Assembly (NCBI GenBank): GCA_051004815.1 | Contig: JBPCJY010000060.1 | Span: forward strand, 1-18,330 | Direction of reading: 5' to 3' | Length of the DNA stretch: 18,330 nucleotides | Origin: JBBQXY01 sp051004815 | Lineage (GTDB): Bacteria; Chloroflexota; Ktedonobacteria; Ktedonobacterales; Ktedonobacteraceae | Part shown: positions 1 to 7,265 of the stretch, one piece after another | Position numbering within the stretch: position 1 is the stretch's first letter | Layout of the letters: the number at the start of each line of letters is the position of its first letter | Position numbers and translations under genes: made by a program | Notes under the pieces: model-generated | Told to the model about the DNA's origin: nothing | The model's database searches: none | Seen by the model: only the letters and a program-made list of their open reading frames with translations

Positions 1-73
1 CTGTCATTCTGAGCACCGCGCAGAATCTCTCGTCGGCCAGCACGCAGATTCTGCGCGGTGCTCAGAATGACAG
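1..73. repeat. REP-like inverted repeat pair, tail-to-tail
   Basis: Two perfect 28-nt inverted arms (1-28 and 46-73) flank a 17-nt spacer. Each arm starts CTGTCATTCTGAGC and ends GAATCT. The same unit, with three central base changes, recurs at 14902-14966 in the opposite nesting order. The elements are extragenic, as expected of REP/MITE-type dispersed repeats that are common in Chloroflexota. The + strand arm begins at base 1, so the element may extend outside the window. Confidence 0.85.
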
Positions 74-129
74 GCGAGGTCAGCGCGTTTCCAAAAAACC
101 TACGAGTGAAAGGGCCCCCAGGCAGGGTG

Positions 130-159
130 CGGCGATGGGCGCGATAAATCGGCCCCTAC
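130..159. repeat. Degenerate dispersed repeat, GGGCGCGATAAATC type
   Basis: The stretch CGGCGATGGGCGCGATAAAT and the bases after it resemble 18185-18211 (CGGCGGTGGGCGCGGTAAAC...CCTACT). It lies between the REP pair and the end of the MoaD-like gene. It looks like a fragment of an intergenic repeat family; function unknown. Confidence 0.35.
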
Positions 160-166
160 AGGGCGT

Positions 167-472
167 TTATAGGTCCTGGCTGCGGCTTGCCCCGCCGGCT
201 ACAGCTACTAGCAAGGATACGCGGTCCTTGTCGAGGAGTAGTGTCGCGAGGGTGGCGTCAGGGTTTGGGCGGACATCGTTGATGAGTACGCGCATGTAGG
301 ATGGTAACGATCCTGATTCATCCAGCAAGTATGGTCGCGCTCGTGGGTAGGTAGCGATCATCTTTTCCAGCACCTGTCCCAGCGTGATGGCGGGAATGTC
401 GAACGAAAGATCGACCAGAGGTTGACTGATGACGACTCGCGCCGCACCATAGAGTGCGATGGATACATGCAT
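167..472 (-). CDS. MoaD/ThiS-like ubiquitin-fold sulfur carrier protein
   Basis: A 101-residue protein of MoaD/ThiS size and pattern: an N-terminal beta strand, the helix LGQVLEKMIATYP near 31-43, the strand YMRVLINDV near 59-67, and SLLVAVAGG ending at Gly93-Gly94. Known MoaD/ThiS proteins carry a C-terminal Gly-Gly that is adenylated and thiocarboxylated, in molybdopterin or thiamine synthesis or as a sulfur donor. Here seven residues (ASRSQDL) follow the Gly-Gly, so either the tail is trimmed or the protein is not a classical carrier. The ATG at 470-472 was chosen because AAGGAGG lies just upstream; an earlier in-frame ATG at 494-496 would place this site inside the coding region. It lies about 100 nt downstream of the formamidase gene on the same strand, with a hairpin between. 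Family is fairly sure, role unknown. Confidence 0.7.
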   Translation of the reverse strand: MHVSIALYGAARVVISQPLVDLSFDIPAITLGQVLEKMIATYPRARPYLLDESGSLPSYMRVLINDVRPNPDATLATLLLDKDRVSLLVAVAGGASRSQDL

Positions 473-500
473 GGCTCCCTCCTTCTTAAAAAACACGTAG

Positions 501-545
501 AGCTGTTCTGCCCTTGCTTTGCAATGTGCAGGAAGCAGAACAGCT
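501..545 (-). terminator. Hairpin between formamidase and MoaD-like genes (attenuator or terminator candidate)
   Basis: Perfect 11-bp arms AGCTGTTCTGC (501-511) and GCAGAACAGCT (535-545) enclose a 23-nt loop. Reading on the minus strand, a run of six T's follows about eight bases after the stem, just before the MoaD-like ribosome site. It could partly terminate formamidase transcripts or separate expression of the two genes. The long loop and spaced T-run make it a weaker terminator than usual. Confidence 0.5.
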
Positions 546-571
546 GGGAAACCATTCTCGCGGGTGGCGAA

Positions 572-1885
572 TTATAGGCCGTATTGTTGACGAACGTAGT
601 GACCGATGCCGATGGCGTCGAGTTTGTCCAAGGGTACGAGCATGTTTAACTGCACGACACCGGGTAGGCGACCAATCTCGACTCCGCCGTTTATGGTGCA
701 GCGATTGCGCACTTCTGCCTGCGTCATGTGCAGCACTTCGGTAGCTCGCTGTATGGCATTATCAGTCGCTTCGTTCAGGGTTGGCCCGGTACCGATGAAC
801 TGGACGGGGCCGACGCTGCGCTGTAGCGCGACATGGTGGCGTTGGGCTAGCCGTCCACCTGCCGCCAGTTCCTCCTTGGAGAAGGGTCGCACGATGAAGG
901 GCAAATCTTCGGCCACGGGTAACAGAATGGGGCCATCCAATGCCAGGTGCTTGATGACATTGACGCGCACACGGGCCTCGGCGGTGATGTCGGTGGTATG
1001 TAGACCCAGTTCGCCATCGCCCTGGTTGGCATGGCAATCGCCAATATAGACGCCGCCGCCCTCAATTTTCACCGGGCAGATAAGCACCGCGCCGGGGCGT
1101 ACTTCATTGGTATCCAGGTGCGCATCGGTCTTGACCCGATTGAGTGTTTCCAGCGACATGCCATACGGGTGACGCGCCCCGATCAGGAAGCTGCCGAAGT
1201 CCCCGGCGTTGTGTGAGTCGGGCAGGTCAGCACTCGGCGTTGTGCCAATGTTGCCAATAAATGGACGCAGACGGGTAAGTACACCGGGAATGGTATGTGG
1301 CTCAAAGAGGAGGATGGGGTGCTGGCGTGCGTTTGGTGGAAGGGCTGCCATCTCGCGAGCACGTTGTGCAAAATCGTGAGCGTTAGCGGCGTCCATCGTC
1401 AGGCCCACCTGGCCATCGTGATCGAAGACGATGGTGTACCCCTCCTCAAAGCTGAATGGGTTGATGACCGCCCCACACTTAGCGCAGCGAATACTGCTCT
1501 CCCCGGTTCCCTCAACACGGCTGGTGGGCCACGGCGTACCGCACCCCGGACATTTCTTATCAACGAAAGGATCATCGCCAAAGGCCGCGCTGTTCGTCAC
1601 CATGGTACCGGAAGAGGTTGCCAGGGAGAGTACGCGCATAGATTCGATGGTGATAGCCAAGGCATCGCCGACTTGCGCTCCCTCTACGGCTACCGGGCGC
1701 GTTACCTCGTGTCCGCCATGAAATTCTGGTGTGATCATCGGCCCCCAGCAACCGGGCGGAACGACACAGCGAATGTGTCCACCATCCTTAATAGTCGCCG
1801 CGAAGCCCAGGCTTGGGCCTACAAGCCCACCGGTGTACTCGTCTACAAAGACTTCATCTCTGATCTCGCTGTCCATCGTCTTCAT
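572..1885 (-). CDS. fmdA: Acetamidase/formamidase family amidohydrolase (FmdA/AmdA type)
   Basis: A 437-residue protein matching the formamidase/acetamidase family in length and in typical segments: VVPPGCWGPMITPEFHGGHE near 41-60, DLPDSHNAGDFGSFL in the middle, and the late IGDCHANQGDGELGLHTTDI. The family hydrolyses short aliphatic amides such as formamide or acetamide to the acid and ammonia in the cytoplasm, usually for nitrogen supply. A CPGCG...CAKCG pair (Cys112/115/134/137) looks like a zinc ribbon, as in FmdA relatives. The ATG at 1883-1885 is preceded by GAAAGGAA at good spacing; an upstream ATG at 1918 has no such site. Substrate preference between formamide, acetamide and other amides cannot be told. 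It lies downstream of the bicupin gene on the same strand, about 400 nt away. Confidence 0.88.
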   Translation of the reverse strand: MKTMDSEIRDEVFVDEYTGGLVGPSLGFAATIKDGGHIRCVVPPGCWGPMITPEFHGGHEVTRPVAVEGAQVGDALAITIESMRVLSLATSSGTMVTNSAAFGDDPFVDKKCPGCGTPWPTSRVEGTGESSIRCAKCGAVINPFSFEEGYTIVFDHDGQVGLTMDAANAHDFAQRAREMAALPPNARQHPILLFEPHTIPGVLTRLRPFIGNIGTTPSADLPDSHNAGDFGSFLIGARHPYGMSLETLNRVKTDAHLDTNEVRPGAVLICPVKIEGGGVYIGDCHANQGDGELGLHTTDITAEARVRVNVIKHLALDGPILLPVAEDLPFIVRPFSKEELAAGGRLAQRHHVALQRSVGPVQFIGTGPTLNEATDNAIQRATEVLHMTQAEVRNRCTINGGVEIGRLPGVVQLNMLVPLDKLDAIGIGHYVRQQYGL

Positions 1886-2285
1886 AAGGTCATTTCCTTT
1901 CGCCAAACTGGGAGGCACAGACTAGACTATTCTTTCGCTCCAGTAACAATGTACCCGAAGGGGGCTACTTCGTCAACCTGGGGAGCGGTACTTCAACAGG
2001 GTCTGTGAATACCAGGGGCGACCAGGGCGACCGCAAGAGGGTTTACACAGGGAGGTTTTTGGGAAGAAGGCGACGGTGTGCGTAGGGACAAGGGGCAGTG
2101 TGGGGTAGATGGGGGACCTTGTGCTTGTCCGCGTCCTGTAGGAAGTATCGAGACCCCATTACCTGTCCCCCAGACAGGGTGCAGGACAGGCACAAGGCCC
2201 CCACCTCCACAACCCCGCATCCCCCTGTCCCTACGAACGGTTGTCACTCGTCGAATGAAGATTGGTGGACTACTACGGTGGCTTG
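1886..2285. other. Intergenic region between bicupin and formamidase genes
   Basis: This 400-nt gap has no credible gene. Predicted frames within it are proline-, glycine- and arginine-rich on both strands and mirror the inverted repeat at 2081-2237. No clear sigma70-type promoter was identified for the formamidase gene. Confidence 0.6.
2081..2237. repeat. Long imperfect inverted repeat (MITE-like or structured intergenic element)
   Basis: The left arm, 2081 to about 2136 (CGTAGGGACAAGGGG... then GGGGGACCTTGTGCTTGTCC...GTCCTG), pairs with the right arm, about 2183-2237 (CAGGACAGGCACAAGGCCCC... then CCCCCTGTCCCTACG). There are a few bulges. The whole is about 157 bp with roughly 55-nt arms and would fold into a long hairpin in RNA or single-stranded DNA. 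No transposase is nearby. A dispersed non-autonomous element is likely. Confidence 0.6.
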
Positions 2286-3170
2286 CTATCGGGCATCCTG
2301 GGTGTTTAGTTTTTCTGCTAGATAGGCCCAATCGGCTGGGAAACGAAAGCCTTGCTGGTTGGGAGGTTGGGGTGTCTGGGTTTCGATCCAGCGCACGGGA
2401 ACCGTTCCTTTGTTGAAGAAGCCATGCGTGCCGCCTACGCCAGTCCAGACATAGTCGCCTGCTTTCACATGATACGTTTTGCCGTCCAGGATTGCTTCAG
2501 CCTCACCGCTCAGGAGAAAATAGGACTCTTCGAAAGGGTGGTCGTGGATATTGCCCTCACCGCCGGGCTGGAACTCCACCATAAACAGGGTCAGGTGTTG
2601 CGCTCCAAGCATATGATCCACCAGCATTTTCAAGGAGATGCCAAATATGCTGCTGCCCCGGTACCCCTGCATTTGCAACTGGCTGGGCGGCGGCATCTGT
2701 GAGTCGTCAAAGTGACCGAGATAGCGCGTCATGGGGTCGCGGAAATCGGGAGGATTGCCCTGGCTGGGGGCAGTTTCAGTCTTGAGGAAGAAGGTATCGC
2801 GCTCCTGGGCGGGTGCCTTTGGTTGTGGTGAGAGCATTTCTAACCAGCGTACCGGTTGGTCGCTTAGGTTGCGTAAGGCATGTGGCACGCCAGCCTGGAT
2901 GATGCCGTAATCACCGGGGCCAAGGTGATAGTCGTGCTCATCGATGCGCTCTAGAACCTGCCCCTCTAGAATAAAGAATGCCTCCTCGTAGAAGTGTACG
3001 TGCGGGTCTAGTGTGCCATGCGCAGCGAGTTTGCCGAGTCCTAGCCCTGTATGAACCGCACCGGCAATGGTATGGTCAACTAACGCTAGCCGAGCATAGC
3101 CCTGACTGTGTTTCGCGTAAGCAGGAGGCACCTGGAAAGACGCTTTATCGTAGTTGGCTACATGATGCAT
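2286..3170 (-). CDS. Bicupin protein (two cupin_2 domains), putative metal enzyme
   Basis: A 294-residue protein with two cupin barrels. Domain 1, about residues 45-110, carries HVHFYEEAFFILEG...GDYGIIQAGVPH. Domain 2, about 200-270, carries HDHPFEESYFLLSGEA...GDYVWTGVGGTH. Both keep the HxH-x3-4-E and distal His metal ligands, so both may bind metal. Bicupins include dioxygenases, isomerases and ureidoglycine aminohydrolase; nothing here fixes which. The ATG at 3168-3170 has GGGAG upstream. It starts 44 nt after the stop of the dehydrogenase gene on the same strand, so the two are probably co-transcribed and may act on one pathway. A quercetinase or ureidoglycine role would be a guess. Confidence 0.8.
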   Translation of the reverse strand: MHHVANYDKASFQVPPAYAKHSQGYARLALVDHTIAGAVHTGLGLGKLAAHGTLDPHVHFYEEAFFILEGQVLERIDEHDYHLGPGDYGIIQAGVPHALRNLSDQPVRWLEMLSPQPKAPAQERDTFFLKTETAPSQGNPPDFRDPMTRYLGHFDDSQMPPPSQLQMQGYRGSSIFGISLKMLVDHMLGAQHLTLFMVEFQPGGEGNIHDHPFEESYFLLSGEAEAILDGKTYHVKAGDYVWTGVGGTHGFFNKGTVPVRWIETQTPQPPNQQGFRFPADWAYLAEKLNTQDAR

Positions 3171-3214
3171 GGAAATCTCCCTTCATTCAGGCTGTAGTTG
3201 CCTGTAGTTACCCA

Positions 3215-4099
3215 TCACTCCTTATTCACCCCGGACATTTGGGCCAGTACATCGAACATGACGGCAAAATCTTCATGGGCCATACCCATAGCACGAGCAG
3301 CGTTGAGCAGTTCGTTGGAGAGGGCAACCGATAGCAGTGGAACGTCTGATGTTCGCCCCAACTCCAAAGCCAGAAGCAAATCTTTCTGCATCATGTTCAC
3401 GTCGAACCAGATCTCGTCGGGCTTTTCGAGAATAAATGGGGCGCGATGCCAGGTGGCGGGCGAAGCCAGAGCACTGTTGCGCCAAGCCTCGACGGCTGTT
3501 TCACGGGGGATGCCATTCTTCTCAGCTAACAATATTCCCTCGCAAAAGCCTAGAAATTGCACCGGCAAACTGAGGTTGATGGCAATTTTCATCAGGATAG
3601 CCTGACCGTTTCCACCCACGTAGCTCACTTTCGGAGTGATGTCTTGTAAGATAGGCTTGACCTCTTCAAAGATGGGCTGATCGCCGCCTACGATCATGGA
3701 TATCGTTCCCTCTTCCACATGTAGCACATTGCCGGAGACCGGCGCATCGAGCATGTGTGCGCCTCTGGCCGCGACCTGCTCAGCGATCTCACGCGAGGTG
3801 CTGACGCTTATCGTACTCATGTCGATATAGACCTTGCCTGCTGCCAAACCTGCCAGGATGCCATCGTTCCCGTTGAGTACCTCGTGCAAAGCGGCGGTAT
3901 TTGTCACCATGCTGAACGTCACAGCGGCAACTTCCGCAACCTGGCGTGGGGACTCGCCCCACTGCATGCCCGCGTCCAGCAACCATTGAACTTTTGACTT
4001 TGTACGGTTGTAGCCAGTTACGGTATGTCCAGCATCCAGGAGGCGCTTAGCGACGCGGCCTCCCATTTTACCAAGTCCTATGAAACCGATTTGTGCCAT
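3215..4099 (-). CDS. NAD(P)-dependent beta-hydroxyacid dehydrogenase (3-hydroxyisobutyrate dehydrogenase family)
   Basis: A 294-residue protein of usual family length. The Rossmann motif GLGKMG is at 8-13, followed by GYNRT near 29-33, where the Arg after the second strand favours NADP(H). The substrate loop DAPVSG is at 118-123, and the catalytic Lys171/Asn175 sit in GNGQAILMKIAIN. The family reversibly oxidises beta-hydroxy acids to semialdehydes (3-hydroxyisobutyrate, tartronate semialdehyde and similar). The exact substrate is not readable. AAGGAGA lies seven bases before the ATG. It is the first gene of the minus-strand group and is divergent from a LysR regulator, the typical position of a LysR target. 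Confidence 0.88.
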   Translation of the reverse strand: MAQIGFIGLGKMGGRVAKRLLDAGHTVTGYNRTKSKVQWLLDAGMQWGESPRQVAEVAAVTFSMVTNTAALHEVLNGNDGILAGLAAGKVYIDMSTISVSTSREIAEQVAARGAHMLDAPVSGNVLHVEEGTISMIVGGDQPIFEEVKPILQDITPKVSYVGGNGQAILMKIAINLSLPVQFLGFCEGILLAEKNGIPRETAVEAWRNSALASPATWHRAPFILEKPDEIWFDVNMMQKDLLLALELGRTSDVPLLSVALSNELLNAARAMGMAHEDFAVMFDVLAQMSGVNKE

Positions 4100-4157
4100 A
4101 CATATTCTCCTTACGTACGAATGAATAGTAAAAGAACAGGAAGTTTCTCATATTGAT

Positions 4158-4170
4158 CTCTTAAGAAGAG
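4158..4170. promoter_or_regulatory. Small dyad CTCTT-AAG-AAGAG in the divergent region
   Basis: A perfect 5-3-5 inverted repeat between the dehydrogenase and LysR starts, upstream of the main LysR-type dyad. It could be a secondary binding site; support is symmetry and position only. Confidence 0.25.
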
Positions 4171-4171
4171 T

Positions 4172-4232
4172 ATGGCATACTTATATTGATAAGTCCAATA
4201 TATGTTTATGATAGAATCAATAGATATTCCTT
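4172..4232 (+). repeat. Duplicated promoter segment, copy 1 (lysR)
   Basis: This 61-bp segment matches 10225-10285 at 55 of 61 positions with no gaps. All six differences fall in a 13-bp patch (4186-4198). The 3' 34 bp, including TATATGTTTATGATAGAATC, is identical. It contains a TATGAT -10-like box (4207-4212) and ends 15 bases before the lysR start. See copy 2 for the partner. Confidence 0.85.
4182..4202. promoter_or_regulatory. LysR-type operator dyad TATATTG-N7-CAATATA
   Basis: A perfect 7-7-7 inverted repeat in the divergent region. It includes the T-N11-A pattern (4186 and 4198) typical of LysR-family boxes. An overlapping perfect dyad ACTTAT-N4-ATAAGT lies at 4179-4194. Its position, about 45 bp before lysR and 80 bp before the dehydrogenase, suits autoregulation plus control of the divergent gene. 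TTGATA at 4186-4191 could also be a poor -35 box. Confidence 0.6.
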
Positions 4233-4247
4233 ATAATTGGAGCGGTC

Positions 4248-5165
4248 ATGGAGTTGCGCCAATTACGCTATTTCGTCGCGGTAGCACACCGAAAGCATTT
4301 TACGCAAGCGGCAAGGGAACTGAACCTTGCTCAACCGGCACTCTCACAGCAAATCCAACAATTGGAGCGCGAACTCGGGGTCGCGCTCTTTGAACGCACA
4401 AGCCGCCGAGTGCGCCTTACCTCGGCGGGCGAGGCTTTGTTAGTGCGAGCGGAACATATTCTGGCCGAAGTAGAGTGGGCCCAGATGGAGATGCAGCAAT
4501 ATACTGGACTAGCGCGAGGGCGTGTAGTAATTGGAGCATTACAATCCCTTGAAGCATTTCGGTTTCCCGCGCTGTTGTCAAGATTCCATACACGTTATCA
4601 GGGAATCGAGATCGTCTTGCGCGAAGAGGCCACAGAGCGACTTTTAGAACTCTTAAATACGGGGCAGCTAGACCTAACCGTAATCCAGATAATAGACGCC
4701 TCGTGGCCACCGGAACTCACTGCGTCATCGATTGTAACGGAAAAGCTCTTGACCGAGGAGTTAGTCCTGGTGGTTGCTCCCGATCATTCTCTGGCGCACC
4801 ATCAAAATGTAACAATGGAAGAGCTACGGGATGAGCCGTTTGTGTTATTTAAACCCGGCTCTGGATTGAGGCACACGGTTATTCAAAGGAGCCTGGTAGC
4901 TGGCTTTACCCCTCGCATTCTCTTCGAGAGCGGTGAACTCGGTACGATTCGCTCGTTAGTTGCTGAAGGGCTAGGCGTATCCGTACTCCCCCGATCCGTG
5001 GCCGAAGCTCCAGGAAGAGAGGTAGCGGTTGTCTCGCTTGGCCCTACTCCTCCCGTGCGAACGGTCTTGCTCGCCTGGCCCGCGAAAGTCTATCATGCTC
5101 CGGCTGCCGCTGCTTTCCTCTCCTTCATCCGCAATGATATACGCGATCATCCATGGAAGGGGTGA
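4248..5165 (+). CDS. LysR-family transcriptional regulator
   Basis: A 305-residue protein of standard LysR length. The winged HTH is at about 1-60 (MELRQLRYFVAVAHRKHFTQAARELNLAQPALSQQIQQLE), with a linker helix to about 88 and a two-lobed effector-binding domain at about 90-295. Members bind DNA as dimers or tetramers and usually activate a divergent or adjacent operon when a small effector binds. GGAG lies upstream of the ATG. The divergent dehydrogenase/bicupin pair and the downstream GMC oxidoreductase are the likely targets. The effector is unknown. Confidence 0.93.
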   Translation: MELRQLRYFVAVAHRKHFTQAARELNLAQPALSQQIQQLERELGVALFERTSRRVRLTSAGEALLVRAEHILAEVEWAQMEMQQYTGLARGRVVIGALQSLEAFRFPALLSRFHTRYQGIEIVLREEATERLLELLNTGQLDLTVIQIIDASWPPELTASSIVTEKLLTEELVLVVAPDHSLAHHQNVTMEELRDEPFVLFKPGSGLRHTVIQRSLVAGFTPRILFESGELGTIRSLVAEGLGVSVLPRSVAEAPGREVAVVSLGPTPPVRTVLLAWPAKVYHAPAAAAFLSFIRNDIRDHPWKG

Positions 5166-5209
5166 ACCCTTGCTTTATGGCTTTTATACGAGGGCTGCTC
5201 AAACACTGC

Positions 5210-5215
5210 TATACT
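5210..5215 (+). promoter_or_regulatory. Possible -10 box upstream of the GMC gene
   Basis: TATACT lies in the 146-nt gap between lysR and the GMC oxidoreductase. No good -35 box stands at 16-18 bp, so this is tentative. Read-through from lysR is also possible. Confidence 0.25.
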
Positions 5216-5311
5216 ATGTACATCTTGCATCTCTTTGTACGGCAGTAGCTTGCTGTGCTACGTTTCCGGTTCGTGCGTTGCGAATAAAAAAGTGGGAGTT
5301 CTGGGTGAAAC

Positions 5312-6823
5312 ATGATGGAAATAGAGCAGTACTATGATTACATTGTTGTTGGGGGAGGGACGGCGGGTGCGGTTGTTGCGGCACGATTGGCTGAAAATCC
5401 TGGCACGAGCGTCTGTCTTATTGAGGCTGGGCCTACTGACGCTGGCAATGCAGAAATTTTATCCGTTATCAATTGGCCGAATCTGTTGGGGACCGAACTC
5501 GATTACGATTACAGCATCGAGAAACAGGTGCGCGGCAATTCGCTGATCCGCCATAGCCGTGGACGTGTCCTGGGGGGATGCAGTTCTCATAATTCGTGCA
5601 TAGCCTTTCGTGCTGCCCCTTATGATATGGATAGCTGGCAACAAGCGGGGTGCGAGGGGTGGAATGCTCGTGAGACACAACGCTATTTTGATAACGTATT
5701 TGCAAAGGTGTCTATTGAAAAGCAGCCCAGCATCAATCCTTTAAGTCAGGCTTTTTTAGAAGCGGCGCAACAAGCCAGTTTTGAGCTGATTACTTTTAAT
5801 AGCGATGGCGAATTACGTGAGGGAGTCGGCATATTTCAGCTCAATGTGCGGAACGGTATCCGGCAGTCAAGTTCGCAAGCTTACATCCACCCTGTACTTA
5901 CAGCGGCCCCAAACCTCACTTTGCTCACCAATACCTTTGTGAACAAAATACTCGTAGATGAGAACAACACTGCTTATGCTGTCGAAGCGGATGCCGCTAT
6001 TATTGGAGCTAACAGAGAAATCGTCCTGTGTTGCGGAACCTTCAATACGCCTGCATTGCTTTTGTTATCAGGTATTGGCCCACGAGAACACTTAGACGAG
6101 ATGGGTATCCCGCTCAAAAGTGAGTTAGCGGGGGTGGGAGAGCATCTCATCGATCATCCTGAGGGGGTGATGATCTGGGAAACGAAGCAAGCTGTGCCGG
6201 ATGAAACAACGCAATATTGGGAAGTGGGCCTCTTCAGCAAAATATTTCCTGCTGCACCTATTCCTGATCTTATGTTTCATTTCGGGTTGGTGCCTTTTGA
6301 TTGGAACACTGTTCCACTAGGCTATCCAACAGCACGATACGGATTTTCTATGACGCCCAATGTGCCACGGGCGAAAAGTGAGGGAACGGTAAGGCTGCGT
6401 TCGCCCAATCCTAAAGATGCACCGCTGATTGATTTTCGTTATTTTACCGATCCAGAGGGATATGATGAAGCAATTCTCCTGGCAGGAATGAAGCTTGCAC
6501 GGAGAATTGCCGGGCAGCCGGCGTTACAACGATGGATAAAAAGAGAGCTTGCGCCTGGTAGGGACGTACAAGATGAGCAGAAGCTCTCTGAATACGCACG
6601 GCGCACGGCCAATACGGTGTATCATCCAGCAGGCACCTGCAAAATGGGAGATATCCATGATCCGTTCGCTGTTGTTGATGCGCAACTGCGTGTCAAAGGC
6701 ATTCACCAGCTGAGAGTAGCGGATGCATCGATATTCCCTACCATGATCAGTGTCAATCCATGCATGACCTGCATGATGATTGGCGAAAAATGTGCTGCTT
6801 TGCTGAAGCAGGCGCAGGGATAA
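5312..6823 (+). CDS. GMC-family FAD-dependent oxidoreductase (choline/alcohol dehydrogenase-like)
   Basis: A 503-residue protein, typical GMC length. The FAD-binding motif VVGGGTAGAVVAARL is at about 12-26, with GP and E residues of the second strand near 35-42. The GMC signature around RGRVLGGCSSHN is near 83-94, and HPAGTCKMG starts at His438. The catalytic pair His438 and Asn482 has the same 44-residue spacing as His466/Asn510 in choline oxidase (recalled from the literature). GMC enzymes oxidise alcohols, sugars or choline-type substrates. No signal peptide is seen, so it is probably cytoplasmic. The start is ATG 5312 or 5315; the ribosome site is weak (GGGTG). It may be the LysR target. 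The substrate cannot be assigned. Confidence 0.9.
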   Translation: MMEIEQYYDYIVVGGGTAGAVVAARLAENPGTSVCLIEAGPTDAGNAEILSVINWPNLLGTELDYDYSIEKQVRGNSLIRHSRGRVLGGCSSHNSCIAFRAAPYDMDSWQQAGCEGWNARETQRYFDNVFAKVSIEKQPSINPLSQAFLEAAQQASFELITFNSDGELREGVGIFQLNVRNGIRQSSSQAYIHPVLTAAPNLTLLTNTFVNKILVDENNTAYAVEADAAIIGANREIVLCCGTFNTPALLLLSGIGPREHLDEMGIPLKSELAGVGEHLIDHPEGVMIWETKQAVPDETTQYWEVGLFSKIFPAAPIPDLMFHFGLVPFDWNTVPLGYPTARYGFSMTPNVPRAKSEGTVRLRSPNPKDAPLIDFRYFTDPEGYDEAILLAGMKLARRIAGQPALQRWIKRELAPGRDVQDEQKLSEYARRTANTVYHPAGTCKMGDIHDPFAVVDAQLRVKGIHQLRVADASIFPTMISVNPCMTCMMIGEKCAALLKQAQG

Positions 6824-6833
6824 TATACAGGGG

Positions 6834-7031
6834 CTACTCCAGGTCTTCATCCTCATCGTTGCGTTTTGGAGAGGGATGGACTATTATATTTTCGATAGAC
6901 ACGGTATCGAAAACCTCCAATAAAGCTGTGCCTACAATACCCTCGATTGTAAGCTCGGTATGCTCCACATCATCTACAAGCACCTCAGAGAACGTATCGG
7001 AACATTGGACGCGCATGTATACGATACACAT
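6834..7031 (-). CDS. Small acidic hypothetical protein
   Basis: A 65-residue ORF I do not recognise. The N-terminal 50 residues alternate hydrophobic and polar positions (MRVQCSDTFSEVLVDDVEHT, then LTIEGIVGTALLEVFDTVSI), suggesting a small beta-rich domain. The C-terminus is highly charged (KRNDEDEDLE). AGGAAAAGG lies just before the ATG. Its stop is 10 nt beyond the stop of the convergent GMC gene. Direct 13-bp repeats lie about 90-115 nt upstream. The protein-like composition and ribosome site favour a real gene, but no homologue comes to mind. Confidence 0.5.
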   Translation of the reverse strand: MCIVYMRVQCSDTFSEVLVDDVEHTELTIEGIVGTALLEVFDTVSIENIIVHPSPKRNDEDEDLE

Positions 7032-7116
7032 TGCCTTTTCCTTTCCTCTTTGCCATGAGTCCTACTCATTGCTACAAACACATACGGACAGTGCCAATAA
7101 AAATTGCTTCCAATAC

Positions 7117-7145
7117 TAAGTGGAACAGACATTAAGTGGAACAGA
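7117..7145. repeat. Two direct repeats TAAGTGGAACAGA, 16-bp period
   Basis: Exact 13-bp copies at 7117-7129 and 7133-7145 are separated by three bases (CAT). They lie in the divergent gap between the small acidic gene and the XRE/NB-ARC gene. This layout fits an iterated regulator site, but the regulator is unknown. Confidence 0.55.
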
Positions 7146-7265
7146 TGTACATATTGCGCTAACCTGTGAAAACCGCTACAATGAAGATCAACAAAGTTCA
7201 TTATATGGGGATTCGCAAGGCTAGCCTCTGCATTCAAGTATGCCATAAGCACTACCGGCAGAGAA

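Noticed and set aside
1295..2008. 237-residue plus-strand frame opposite the formamidase gene
   Set aside because: The minus strand encodes a full formamidase with family motifs. The plus frame has no ribosome site or recognisable domain and is an antisense shadow.
1993..2416. Frames of about 75-112 residues on both strands in the formamidase/bicupin gap
   Set aside because: They are Pro/Gly/Arg-rich, overlap one another and follow the long inverted repeat; no start site supports them.
2286..3170. Assignment of the bicupin as ureidoglycine aminohydrolase or quercetinase
   Set aside because: The metal ligands fit many bicupins and no diagnostic motif or pathway partner is present.
7117..7145. 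CRISPR-like array
   Set aside because: There are only two 13-bp copies with a 3-bp gap; no spacer structure or cas gene is present.
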